A DNA stretch of 64,000 nt, from NCBI RefSeq assembly GCF_014279835.1, contig NZ_CP047942.1, positions 1-64,000 of the forward strand, in the 5' to 3' direction. The stretch comes from Synechococcus sp. MVIR-18-1 (GTDB lineage: Bacteria; Cyanobacteriota; Cyanobacteriia; PCC-6307; Cyanobiaceae). Under the pieces are notes generated by a model, which was not told the origin of the DNA, ran no database searches, and was given only the letters and a program-made list of their open reading frames with translations. The translations under genes and the position numbers were made by a program. Below are positions 37,954 to 45,968 of this stretch, one piece after another (position 1 is the first letter of the stretch; every line of letters begins with the position of its first letter).

Positions 37954-39522
37954 TTGACTCCGTCTGGATTGGTGCAGGCCCGTTACCCCTTTGATGCGGT
38001 GACCCATGCGGAGATGCGCAGAATTCGTCCACGGGGCGTCTGGCGTGGTTCTCGGCTGGGTTGGGAATTTCCGCTTGCCTCGGCTGAAGCTCTGTTGCAG
38101 CGTTTTGAACGGCGTTTCCGGGTGGATGAGGAGCTGATGCGTTGGTTGCATTGGCATCGCCATCCGCTACCGCCACTGCCGCCCCACCGAGATCTGATCG
38201 CGCAGGCTGATCTGGATCAACGCTTACGCGATGGTCGCTTACCGATGCCTCACCAGCGTTCTGGTGCTCGCTGGTTGCTAGCGCGGCGCGGCGCGGTGCT
38301 GGCCGATGAGATGGGTCTTGGCAAAACCCTCACTGTGTTGCTGGCGGCGAGAGCCTTGCTGCGTGCCTTGCCGTTGCGCTTATTGGTTGTGGCCCCTGTG
38401 GGGTTGCATTCGCATTGGCGCCGCGAGGCCGCGGCCCTTGAGCTCATGCCGGAGCTTTGCAGCTGGGCGCGACTTCCCTCTGAGCTCCCGGAGGCCGGTA
38501 CTTTGCTGCTGGTGGACGAGGCCCATTACGCCCAAACCTTGCGGGCACAACGCACGCAGGGTTTTCTGCGCCTTGCCCGGCATCCCCGCCTTAGAGCCAT
38601 TTGGATGCTCACTGGCACACCAATGAAGAACGGCCGGCCTGATCAGCTGTATCCCTTGCTGGCTGCGATGGACCATCCCATTGCTCGGGACCAGCACTCC
38701 TATGAGGAATTGTTTTGTCAGGGGCATTTCCGCGAGCAAGGCGGAAGACAGCGATGGCAAACCGCAGGAGCCAGCCGATTGGACGAGCTGCGACGGTTGA
38801 CCCGACCGCTTGTTTTGCATCGCCGCAAGCAGCAGGTTTTGGACCTTCCCCCCAAACAAAGGATGTTTGAAGGGATCGATCTCGATGCTGAGGAGCTGAA
38901 GGGCTTTGATTACCGCCTTCGCCTGGTCATCGATGACTACCGCCAGCGGGTGGCGCAGGGATTGGTGCGTTCTGATGCTGAATCTTTGGCGGTTCTTACA
39001 GCGTTGCGGCAAATTGCAGCCGAATTCAAGTTGCCGGCTGCGCAACAGTTAATTCAGCGTTTGCGGGAGCAGCACAAGCCGATCGTTTTGTTCAGCAGTT
39101 TTGTGGATCCGTTGCTGCTGCTCCACGAACGCCTGGGAGGCGTTTTGCTGACAGGCCGGCAGAAACCCGAGCAGCGGCAGTTTGCAGTTGACCGCTTTCA
39201 AGCTGGGGAGACCGATTTACTGTTGTCCACCTTTGCTGCTGGTGGGCTTGGCTTTACGCTCCATCGCGCTCAGCATGTCGTTCTCCTGGAGCGGCCCTGG
39301 ACGCCTGGGGACATCGACCAGGCAGAAGATCGTTGCCATCGCATTGGAATGGAAGGAGGCTTGATCAGCCATTGGCTTCAGCTCGGTCTGGCTGATCAGC
39401 TCGTTGACGGTTTGGTGGCTAGCAAGGCGGAACGGATCGAATTGCTGCTTGGACCGCGTCGGGTCGCCCTCGATCGTCAGCCATTGCCCAAATTGGTGTC
39501 TCGTTGCTTACAGGATTTATGA
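37954..39522 (+). CDS. SNF2-family DNA helicase/translocase with HARP-like N-terminus
   Basis: A 522-residue protein with the two RecA-like lobes of SNF2 enzymes: motif I LADEMGLGKTLTVLLAA (Lys124), motif II VDEAHY (188-191), LTGTPMKNG (motif III), and in lobe 2 IVLFSSFVDPLLLLHER, LLSTFAAGGLGFTLHRA and WTPGDIDQAEDRCHRIG (motif VI). Residues about 9-55 (ARYPFDAVTHAEMRRIRPRG, then LGWEFPLASAEALLQRF) resemble a HARP domain of annealing helicases SMARCAL1/ZRANB3. The start is a TTG; the exact start is uncertain. It overlaps the convergent lipoprotein gene by 46 bases. Confidence 0.9.
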   Translation: MTPSGLVQARYPFDAVTHAEMRRIRPRGVWRGSRLGWEFPLASAEALLQRFERRFRVDEELMRWLHWHRHPLPPLPPHRDLIAQADLDQRLRDGRLPMPHQRSGARWLLARRGAVLADEMGLGKTLTVLLAARALLRALPLRLLVVAPVGLHSHWRREAAALELMPELCSWARLPSELPEAGTLLLVDEAHYAQTLRAQRTQGFLRLARHPRLRAIWMLTGTPMKNGRPDQLYPLLAAMDHPIARDQHSYEELFCQGHFREQGGRQRWQTAGASRLDELRRLTRPLVLHRRKQQVLDLPPKQRMFEGIDLDAEELKGFDYRLRLVIDDYRQRVAQGLVRSDAESLAVLTALRQIAAEFKLPAAQQLIQRLREQHKPIVLFSSFVDPLLLLHERLGGVLLTGRQKPEQRQFAVDRFQAGETDLLLSTFAAGGLGFTLHRAQHVVLLERPWTPGDIDQAEDRCHRIGMEGGLISHWLQLGLADQLVDGLVASKAERIELLLGPRRVALDRQPLPKLVSRCLQDL

Positions 39523-39878
39523 CGCACCTTGAGTTCATGCACCACCATCGGATCCTCAGTTCTGCTGCCTTTGCGCAGTAGCGCTAGGGCTTGGGTCACG
39601 TCGGCGCAGGCTTGGTCGGTCTTGCCCATCAACGTGAGCAAAAGTGAGCGATCAGCAAGCGCGGCTGGTTTATCGCCATGGGCGTCCACGACCTGATTGC
39701 AGCGTTGAAGTGCTTTGTCGAGCTTGTTCAGATCAAGATCTGACATGCAATCGGCAATCGATATTTCAGGTGAGATGGTCGCGGGCTTTGGTTCGGATCG
39801 ACTGCGGCATCCCAAACCTGTGAGAAGCAAACCGCCAATCATCAAGATGGGAATGAATCGGATGGAAGAGGACGTCAA
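39477..39878 (-). CDS. Putative small lipoprotein with TPR-like helices
   Basis: A 133-residue protein with a signal peptide and lipobox (PILMIGGLLLTGLGC, cleavage before Cys24), then helical repeats (LDLNKLDKALQRCNQVVDAH, ALADRSLLLTLMGKTDQACA) that look like a pair of TPR units. It is thus probably a lipid-anchored periplasmic protein of unknown role. It overlaps the SNF2 gene by 46 bases at the 3' end and overlaps the gene upstream by 4 bases (ATGA). Confidence 0.7.
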   Translation of the reverse strand: MTSSSIRFIPILMIGGLLLTGLGCRSRSEPKPATISPEISIADCMSDLDLNKLDKALQRCNQVVDAHGDKPAALADRSLLLTLMGKTDQACADVTQALALLRKGSRTEDPMVVHELKVRHKSCKQRDTNLGNG

Positions 39879-40300
39879 TAGCTGTAGCGATCGTCATCGC
39901 TCGAATTAGACGAATTGAATGAATTGCTATTGCTTGAATTGGTTGAGTTGAGAACGCTGTCGAGGGATTTTGCAGAGCCTTTGCTGCCTCCGAAAAGATC
40001 GCCGAGGTACTGACCGCAGTCGGGGTAGCTGCCCGGATCTTCCACAACGGCCTCAGTAATCATGACCGCAGCATGTTCCGGAGAGGTTTTGAACATTCCG
40101 CTTTTTTGGCGTTTGATCAGGGCGTAAGCCGCTTCCCAGCTGACCTGGTGATCGTTATCGCTGTTCCTCATGAAACAATAAATTTTTGCGCCCTTCACAG
40201 CTTCAGGGGTCCCGGCGATCGCCTGAGCTGGAGCCAGGCCAGCCCCCGCTAAGCCGGCCAGAGAGAGGAGGAGCGCAAGGCGCTGGCGCAGTCGGGCCAT
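39875..40300 (-). CDS. Secreted protein with Ser/Asn-rich tail, unknown function
   Basis: A 141-residue protein with a signal peptide (LALLLSLAGLAGAGLAPAQA), a compact middle domain with KIYCFMRNSDNDHQVSWEAA and conserved Cys pair candidates (IYC, PDCGQYLGDLFGG), and a low-complexity end of repeated Asn-Ser (NSTNSSNSNSFNSSNSS). Such tails can be linkers or repeat-slippage products. The ATG at 40300 is chosen since it opens a good signal peptide; an upstream start would add 28 residues without signal character. It overlaps the lipoprotein gene downstream by 4 bases. Confidence 0.65.
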   Translation of the reverse strand: MARLRQRLALLLSLAGLAGAGLAPAQAIAGTPEAVKGAKIYCFMRNSDNDHQVSWEAAYALIKRQKSGMFKTSPEHAAVMITEAVVEDPGSYPDCGQYLGDLFGGSKGSAKSLDSVLNSTNSSNSNSFNSSNSSDDDRYSY

Positions 40301-40364
40301 GGCAGGACGAGTGAAGCGATTAGAAACCAAAATATCGATTGAAATCGCTCTGTCTAGGCCTGAG

Positions 40365-40880
40365 TCAGGAATCACCCAGCCCAAGTGGCGTGAGCAGTTT
40401 CACCACAACAGGGATGACCAGCAAGACAGTGATCAAGCGGACGGCATGCAGTGCAGCAACGGCTGCTCCAACGCCGTAGTCAGCCCCGACCAGGCTCATG
40501 CCGCTGATTCCACCAGGCGCTGCCCCCAGCAGGGTGACAAGAGGATCAACGCCGAGCAGCCTGCTGCTCCAGAGCCCCACCACAATTCCGGTGAGGACGA
40601 GGGTGAGCGTGATCAAGACCGCAGGCTTCCACAACTGCTGTAGTTGATCCAGTGAGGCTTTGGTTAGGCCTGTACCGATCACGGTGCCAATGGCGATTTC
40701 CAGGCAGGTCTTTGTGCCTGCTGGCCATTGAGCCACCTCGAGCCGTCCACTCATGCTCACCATCGCGGCTCCGATCAGTGCGCCTGCCAGTGGTGCAGCA
40801 GGGATTCCAGTGCGCGTGGCAAGCAATCCCATGCTCGTGCCGGCGAGGAGATAGAGGAGCACCGTTGTGAGTGGGGGCAT
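40365..40880 (-). CDS. AbrB-type membrane protein (single duplication unit)
   Basis: A 171-residue hydrophobic protein with about five TM helices. GAAPGGISGMSLVGADYGV and IGTVIGTGLTK are characteristic of the AbrB/'ammonia monooxygenase' membrane family (YggT-unrelated, Pfam AbrB), which usually has two such units in about 350 residues. This one has only one unit and may dimerise. It is unrelated to the DNA-binding AbrB regulators. The ATG at 40880 is used; a GTG at 40889 would add three residues. Confidence 0.75.
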   Translation of the reverse strand: MPPLTTVLLYLLAGTSMGLLATRTGIPAAPLAGALIGAAMVSMSGRLEVAQWPAGTKTCLEIAIGTVIGTGLTKASLDQLQQLWKPAVLITLTLVLTGIVVGLWSSRLLGVDPLVTLLGAAPGGISGMSLVGADYGVGAAVAALHAVRLITVLLVIPVVVKLLTPLGLGDS

Positions 40881-40964
40881 GAACACCACGCTGCAGATTG
40901 ATCCTTAGTCTGGATCGAGCGGTTCTGATGTGCTGTTATCGGGGCATATCTGTTTCTTGGGGCG

Positions 40965-41255
40965 ATGACCCAGTCCGTTTCCTTCCGCATTACGCGAACC
41001 GCTGAGGATGTAGCAGAGACCCTGAATGCTTTATCTCAACGGCTGATCAAGCTTGAGAATCGCCTTGAGAGTTTGGAGCTTCAGCTGGAACGCCAGTCGT
41101 CGGAGGTCAACACCATGCCCGCAGAGGAGATGGAACGTCTTGATGGGGTGGATCGCTTGCTCACCGATTGCAAAGACCTCTTGCTGCGTTCTGAGCCGCA
41201 ATGGGTTGATCCACCCAGTTCCGTTATGTCATCGGAGCAAGACTTGGCTGCCTAA
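40965..41255 (+). CDS. Small coiled-coil protein, unknown function
   Basis: A 96-residue protein. Residues about 15-50 form a strong heptad pattern (NALSQRLIKLENRLESLELQ), indicating a coiled coil, followed by an acidic tail. No TM helix or metal motif is seen. It is not recognised. It heads three small same-strand genes (to 41779). Confidence 0.6.
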   Translation: MTQSVSFRITRTAEDVAETLNALSQRLIKLENRLESLELQLERQSSEVNTMPAEEMERLDGVDRLLTDCKDLLLRSEPQWVDPPSSVMSSEQDLAA

Positions 41256-41293
41256 CCCATGACATGAGTGGCACAATTCGAATAAAGCCACCT

Positions 41294-41497
41294 ATGGCTC
41301 ATCCATTTACCAATTCCGCAGCGACGTGCGAAGTCATCTCGCGTAACCGCCAAAACTTCTTTGAAGGTGGTCACCAGCTTGAAAAGCTGGAATTTGCTTT
41401 AGCTGTTGCAATCACCCGAGGAGATGCCAGCCGATGCGAAATGCTTCGCGGTCAGATTGCTGAACTTGGAGGCAACATCGAAGAGCCAGGGACTTGA
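41294..41497 (+). CDS. Small soluble protein, unknown function
   Basis: A 67-residue protein, MAHPFTNSAATCEVISRNR at the start, then predicted helices (QLEKLEFALAVAITRGDASR, CEMLRGQIAELGG). An ATG at 41264 would add ten residues (MSGTIRIKPP) and is an alternative. Codon use resembles the surrounding genes. I do not recognise the family. Confidence 0.55.
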   Translation: MAHPFTNSAATCEVISRNRQNFFEGGHQLEKLEFALAVAITRGDASRCEMLRGQIAELGGNIEEPGT

Positions 41498-41584
41498 GTT
41501 GAGATTGGCACTTCATTCATTCGTTAGACTATTGATATTCAAGTCCATTTAGTGTTGAATTCGGTTCTCGATAGAAGTTCAACG

Positions 41585-41779
41585 ATGGTGCAATCTGCTC
41601 CCAATCAAAAACAGGAGCATCTTGCCAAAGCTGATGTGTTGTTTCAGCAAGCGCAATCTGCAGCCGAATCAGGCGATGTCTCGTCTTCAGGCTCTTTCAT
41701 TTTGAAAGCACTTGAACAAGAGCGACGCGCTGGCACCGTCGGTCCTCAAGTGATGCAATTGATTAAACCCAGATCTTGA
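41585..41779 (+). CDS. Small helical protein, unknown function
   Basis: A 64-residue protein (MVQSAPNQKQEHLAKADVLF) with two or three amphipathic helices and no TM segment. A TAGAAG stretch lies 7-8 bases before the ATG at 41585 and could be a ribosome site; a GTG at 41552 is the alternative. It ends just before the convergent tRNA-Gly gene. Unknown family. Confidence 0.5.
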   Translation: MVQSAPNQKQEHLAKADVLFQQAQSAAESGDVSSSGSFILKALEQERRAGTVGPQVMQLIKPRS

Positions 41780-41782
41780 TCA

Positions 41783-41854
41783 AGCGGGTGACCGGATTCG
41801 AACCGGCGACGTCCAGCTTGGGAAGCTGACATTCTACCGCTGAATTACACCCGC
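41783..41854 (-). tRNA. tRNA-Gly (anticodon CCC)
   Basis: On the minus strand the sequence folds as a full cloverleaf. The acceptor stem is GCGGGTG/CACCCGC, the D-stem ATTC/GAAT, and the anticodon stem TCAGC/GCTGG encloses loop TTCCCAA, so the anticodon is CCC. The T-arm has the loop TTCGAAT. The CCA end is not encoded. It reads glycine GGG codons. Confidence 0.95.
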
Positions 41855-41905
41855 ATAGGCGCGATTCTATCTCACGCCCGATGCTCTAGTTGATGATTAA
41901 TCGCC

Positions 41906-43060
41906 CTAATTCTTGCTTAAGACGGCTGATGCAGCGCTAAGTCCAGCACCCATCTGGCCCTCGTGGAAGCCGAGTGAATGCAACACGGATTCAATGGCAG
42001 CTACGGCTGTCAATACATCTCGATCGCAGACAAAGCCGAGATGGCCAATGCGGAACACCTTGCCTTTGAGATGGTCTTGACCGCCAGCTAACAGAATGTC
42101 GAAGCGATCTTTGATGGTTTTACGCAGCAGTTCTGCATCCATTCCTGCAGGAGCTACTGCCGTGATCGCCGGACTTCCATGGCCTTGGGCTGCAAACAGC
42201 GTCAATCCGATCGCTTTCATCGCCGCTTGTGCTGCATCGCGGTGACGCGCATGGCGGGCAAAAATCGCTTCAAGACCTTCCGCCTGCATCATCTCCAGTG
42301 CGGCGTCGAGAGCGAAGTACAAATTCACGGCAGGCGTGAACGGATTGCTGTTCTTGGCTGCAGTTTTCCGGTAGGGGCCCAGATCCAAATAAAACTTCGG
42401 TAGATCCGAGCGTTCGTAGGCCGTCCAAGCGCGCTCACTCATCGCAACAAAGCTGAGTCCTGGCGGCATCATGTAGCCCTTTTGGGACCCAGATGCGACC
42501 ACATCCAGCTTCCAGTCATCCATGGGAACGTTGGTGGCGCCCAGGCTGGTGACGCAGTCGGCGATGGTCAGTGCTGTGCCGTGGGCTTGGACGTGGCGGC
42601 TGATCGTTTCCAGATCGTTGATCACCCCTGTGGACGTTTCTGAATGGGTCAGGATCACCGCGCGGATCGTTTTGTCCTTGTCGGCTTCCAAAGCGGTCCG
42701 GAACTTGTCTGGGTCGAGGGGTTGTCCCCAGTCCGCCTTGATGACGTCAACCTCAAGGCCGTAGGCACGCGCCACCTTGACCCAGCGCTCGCCAAACTTG
42801 CCGTTGTCGCCACAGATCACCCGATCACCACGGCTGAGTGTGTTGATGATTCCAGCTTCCATAGCAGCTGTGCCGCTACCGGTGATCACCAGCACGTCGT
42901 TGTTGGTTTGATGCAGCCAGCGCAGTTGAGCTGTTGTACGTTCCACCACCGCTTGAAACTCACCGCTGCGGTGCCCGATGGGATGGCGTCCCATCGCTTT
43001 CAGAACCGTTTCTGGCACCGGGGTGGGTCCGGGGATCATCAGGGTGAGCTTGTCCTGCAC
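41906..43060 (-). CDS. Class V aminotransferase (serine/alanine--glyoxylate type)
   Basis: A 384-residue PLP enzyme: LMIPGPTPVPETVLKAMG at the start, VITGSGTAAMEAGIINTLS, THSETSTGVINDLE, the cofactor Asp region ADCVTSLGATNVP, and the PLP-binding Lys in GSQKGYMMPPGLSF. This pattern matches the alanine--glyoxylate/serine--glyoxylate aminotransferases used in photorespiration; older annotations call it a 'soluble hydrogenase subunit'. A GTG at 43060 starts QDKLTLMIPG, the usual family N-terminus; the frame further upstream was discarded because it runs into cbiD's 5' end. Confidence 0.9.
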   Translation of the reverse strand: MQDKLTLMIPGPTPVPETVLKAMGRHPIGHRSGEFQAVVERTTAQLRWLHQTNNDVLVITGSGTAAMEAGIINTLSRGDRVICGDNGKFGERWVKVARAYGLEVDVIKADWGQPLDPDKFRTALEADKDKTIRAVILTHSETSTGVINDLETISRHVQAHGTALTIADCVTSLGATNVPMDDWKLDVVASGSQKGYMMPPGLSFVAMSERAWTAYERSDLPKFYLDLGPYRKTAAKNSNPFTPAVNLYFALDAALEMMQAEGLEAIFARHARHRDAAQAAMKAIGLTLFAAQGHGSPAITAVAPAGMDAELLRKTIKDRFDILLAGGQDHLKGKVFRIGHLGFVCDRDVLTAVAAIESVLHSLGFHEGQMGAGLSAASAVLSKN

Positions 43061-43195
43061 GTCCGGAAGAGCGCCAATCGTCCATTCTAAAAAACGATCC
43101 GCTTCCAATTCGGTATCACGCAATCCCTTACAGATTCCCCCCAGGGGCTGACTCTCCCCGTCTGGGTTGCCGCCGCAGCGCGTGCGGCCACACAA

Positions 43196-44290
43196 GTGCT
43201 GTGTGGTCAGACCACTGAAAATCCACAATCGCTGCAGATTCCAGGTCGAGATCAGCCGCTGAATGTGCCGATTCAGTCTTCAGCGCCCTTGCAAGGGGGT
43301 GAGCAAGCTTTGGCGATCAGTCGCTGTGATCCTGGCCCAGGTCTCGATCTCACGCGAGATTTAGAAATTTGGGTTCAGGCGCGTTGGAGTTTGCCCGTTA
43401 CAAGTTGGTTGGAGATCGTGCCTGGGGAGGGAATCGGCAGACAGGGGCGTGAAGGAGATCTTTGTGCGTCTGACTTCGCCCGCCGTTTGTTGGAGGCCAA
43501 TCTGCGCGACCTGGTTCCTCCTGGTCGATGTTTGCAATTGGAAGTTGTGTTTCCGCTTGGCCGCGAGCTGGCCCAGCGCACCAGTAACGCAGCCTTTGGT
43601 GTGGTGGATGGCCTGGCCTTGATTGGCACGCAAGCTGAAGTGCAGTCGAGTGCATCACCCGATCAGCTGCGCGCCAGTCTTGATGCCTTGCAGGCGATTG
43701 CCAGCGCAGCCGATTTCTGCGGATCTCTCACCTTGGTGATTGGGGAGAACGGGTTGGATCTCGCCCATCAGCTGGGTCTTGCAGATCAACAGCCTTTGCT
43801 GAAGGCAGGGAACTGGATTGGGCCTTTGCTTGTGGCCAGTGCGGAAGCGGGTGTGAGCAATCTGCTCTTGCTCGGATATCACGGAAAGCTGGTCAAATTG
43901 GCTGGGGGGATCTTCCATACCCACCATCATTTGGCTGATGGTCGTTTGGAGGTTCTTGCGGCGATTGCCCTGCAGCAGGGACTCGGTGTTGATCTGATCA
44001 AAGAGCTGCTGGGTTGTGCGTCGATGGAATCAGCGCTCCAAGAGCTTCAGAAGCGTGATTCCACTGAGGCAGATCGGGTCTGGCAAGCGATCGCACAGGC
44101 GGTTGAATGGCGAAGCGAGGCTTACCTAAAGCGTTATGGCACCTGGCCTATGCGGGTCGGTGCGGCGTTATTTGATCGCCAACGCCAGCTGCGCTGGACT
44201 GGATTGACAGGACACTCCCTTCTCGCTCGCTGCGGACTTGGCATTCATTCGGAAGGGGAAGAGGCCGGCTTGGATCCTTCTCTACGCTGA
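43196..44290 (+). CDS. cbiD: Cobalt-precorrin-5B C1-methyltransferase CbiD
   Basis: Methylates C1 of cobalt-precorrin-5B in anaerobic-type cobalamin synthesis. The 364-residue conventional frame includes ISRCDPGPGLDLTRDLEIWV-like core, FGVVDGLALIGTQAEVQS and LLLLGYHGKLVKLAGGIFHT. The conserved N-terminal motif GLTLPVWVAAAARAATQVL is encoded in the same frame but upstream (from 43145), and no ATG, GTG or TTG exists in frame between the stop at 43088 and the GTG at 43196. The true protein probably starts at a non-standard codon upstream. It is divergent from the aminotransferase. Confidence 0.9.
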   Translation: MLCGQTTENPQSLQIPGRDQPLNVPIQSSAPLQGGEQALAISRCDPGPGLDLTRDLEIWVQARWSLPVTSWLEIVPGEGIGRQGREGDLCASDFARRLLEANLRDLVPPGRCLQLEVVFPLGRELAQRTSNAAFGVVDGLALIGTQAEVQSSASPDQLRASLDALQAIASAADFCGSLTLVIGENGLDLAHQLGLADQQPLLKAGNWIGPLLVASAEAGVSNLLLLGYHGKLVKLAGGIFHTHHHLADGRLEVLAAIALQQGLGVDLIKELLGCASMESALQELQKRDSTEADRVWQAIAQAVEWRSEAYLKRYGTWPMRVGAALFDRQRQLRWTGLTGHSLLARCGLGIHSEGEEAGLDPSLR

Positions 44291-44338
44291 AGGCACTGAA
44301 GGTTTGGAAGGCCGTTCTTTTGACGGTCCTAGTGCGGT

Positions 44339-45925
44339 ATGTCATCAGTCCAGAGCGAAGGTCAGCGCAAACCGGCCATCGTCATCCTTGATTTCGGTTC
44401 CCAGTACTCGGAACTGATTGCACGCCGAGTGCGTGAGACGGAGGTGTTCTCGCTGGTGTTGGGCTACAGCACCAGCGCTGAAGAATTACGGGCGTTGGCT
44501 CCCCGTGGAATCATCCTCAGCGGAGGCCCAAGTTCGGTCTATGCCGATGAGGCTCCCCTTTGCGATCCAGCGATTTGGGATCTGGGCATCCCTGTGCTGG
44601 GGGTCTGCTACGGCATGCAGTTGATGGTTCAGCAGCTTGGCGGTCGGGTGGTGGCGGCCACGGGTAAGGCCGAATACGGCAAGGCTCCGCTCGTGGTCGA
44701 TGACCCCACTGCACTGCTCACGAATGTGGAGAGTGGTTCCACGATGTGGATGAGTCACGGTGATTCCGTGGAAGCCTTGCCCGATGGCTTCGTGCGCTTA
44801 GCTCATACAGCGAATACGCCTGAGGCGGCGATTGCAAATCAGAGCCGACATTTATACGGCACTCAATTTCATCCTGAGGTGGTTCATTCCACCGGTGGAA
44901 TGGTGATGATTCGCAATTTTGTTTATCACATCTGTGGTTGCGACCCCGATTGGACTACGGAAGCTTTTATCGATGAAGCTGTCGCCAATGTGCGTGAGCA
45001 GGTCGGTCAAAAGCGTGTGCTGCTTGCTCTGTCCGGTGGCGTTGATTCTTCAACTCTTGCTTTTTTATTGAAGAAAGCAATTGGAGATCAGCTCACTTGC
45101 ATGTTTATTGATCAAGGTTTCATGCGCAAAGGCGAGCCTGAATTCCTGATGGAATTTTTTGATCGCAAATTCAATATTCATGTGGAGTACATCCATGCCC
45201 GAGAACGGTTTATCAAGAAGCTCGATGGCATTACCGATCCAGAGGAGAAACGCAAAATCATCGGCACGGAATTTATTCGCGTGTTCGAAGAGGAAAGCCG
45301 CCGGCTTGGGCCGTTTGATTACTTAGCCCAGGGAACGCTCTATCCGGATGTGATTGAAAGCGCTGGCACCAACGTGGATCCCAAAACCGGGGAGCGTGTG
45401 GCTGTGAAGATCAAGAGCCATCACAACGTGGGAGGACTTCCTAAGGATTTGCGCTTCAAGTTGGTGGAGCCCCTACGCAAACTGTTTAAGGATGAAGTTC
45501 GCAAGGTGGGCCGAACGCTCGGGTTGCCCGAGGAGATCGTGAGTCGCCATCCATTCCCAGGGCCTGGACTGGCGATTCGCATCTTGGGCGAAGTGACGGA
45601 GGAAAAGCTTGATTGTTTGCGTGACGCCGATCTGATCGTGCGCGAGGAGGTGAATGCGGCGGGTCTCTATCACGACATTTGGCAGGCGTTTGCGGTGCTT
45701 CTTCCCGTGCGCTCCGTGGGGGTGATGGGCGATAAGCGCACCTACGCCTGGCCGATCGTGCTGCGCTGTGTCTCGAGTGAGGACGGCATGACCGCTGATT
45801 GGTCGAGGCTTCCCTATGACCTGATGGAAACGATTTCCAATCGGATCGTGAATGAGGTGAAAGGAGTGAATCGCGTGGTGATGGACATCACCAGCAAGCC
45901 GCCAGGAACGATTGAGTGGGAATGA
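44339..45925 (+). CDS. guaA: GMP synthase (glutamine-hydrolysing)
   Basis: Converts XMP to GMP. The 528-residue protein has the class I glutaminase [15 protein letters not shown] with nucleophile Cys and [11 protein letters not shown], the ATP pyrophosphatase P-loop [14 protein letters not shown], and the C-terminal dimerisation domain ([12 protein letters not shown]). The family's characteristic [17 protein letters not shown] is present. It lies 48 bases after cbiD; a 7-bp hairpin without a T-run follows its stop. Confidence 0.97.
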   Translation: MSSVQSEGQRKPAIVILDFGSQYSELIARRVRETEVFSLVLGYSTSAEELRALAPRGIILSGGPSSVYADEAPLCDPAIWDLGIPVLGVCYGMQLMVQQLGGRVVAATGKAEYGKAPLVVDDPTALLTNVESGSTMWMSHGDSVEALPDGFVRLAHTANTPEAAIANQSRHLYGTQFHPEVVHSTGGMVMIRNFVYHICGCDPDWTTEAFIDEAVANVREQVGQKRVLLALSGGVDSSTLAFLLKKAIGDQLTCMFIDQGFMRKGEPEFLMEFFDRKFNIHVEYIHARERFIKKLDGITDPEEKRKIIGTEFIRVFEEESRRLGPFDYLAQGTLYPDVIESAGTNVDPKTGERVAVKIKSHHNVGGLPKDLRFKLVEPLRKLFKDEVRKVGRTLGLPEEIVSRHPFPGPGLAIRILGEVTEEKLDCLRDADLIVREEVNAAGLYHDIWQAFAVLLPVRSVGVMGDKRTYAWPIVLRCVSSEDGMTADWSRLPYDLMETISNRIVNEVKGVNRVVMDITSKPPGTIEWE

Positions 45926-45952
45926 GCCTGTTTAAGGGGCTGGTGAACAGGC
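45926..45952. other. Hairpin after guaA without T-run
   Basis: GCCTGTT at 45926-45932 pairs with AACAGGC at 45946-45952 across a 13-base loop, immediately after the guaA stop. No T-run follows on either strand, so it is at best a weak terminator or an mRNA 3'-stabilising structure. Confidence 0.35.
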
Positions 45953-45968
45953 CTCAGCGTCGATAACC

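Noticed and set aside
37303-39522. Phage-defence island
   Set aside because: HNH and SNF2 parts suggest defence, but there is no integrase, no restriction or toxin gene, no compositional shift and the neighbours are housekeeping. Kept as a repair-type hypothesis instead.
45926-45952. Intrinsic terminator after guaA
   Set aside because: Stem is present but no T-run follows on either strand, so it is listed only as a hairpin.
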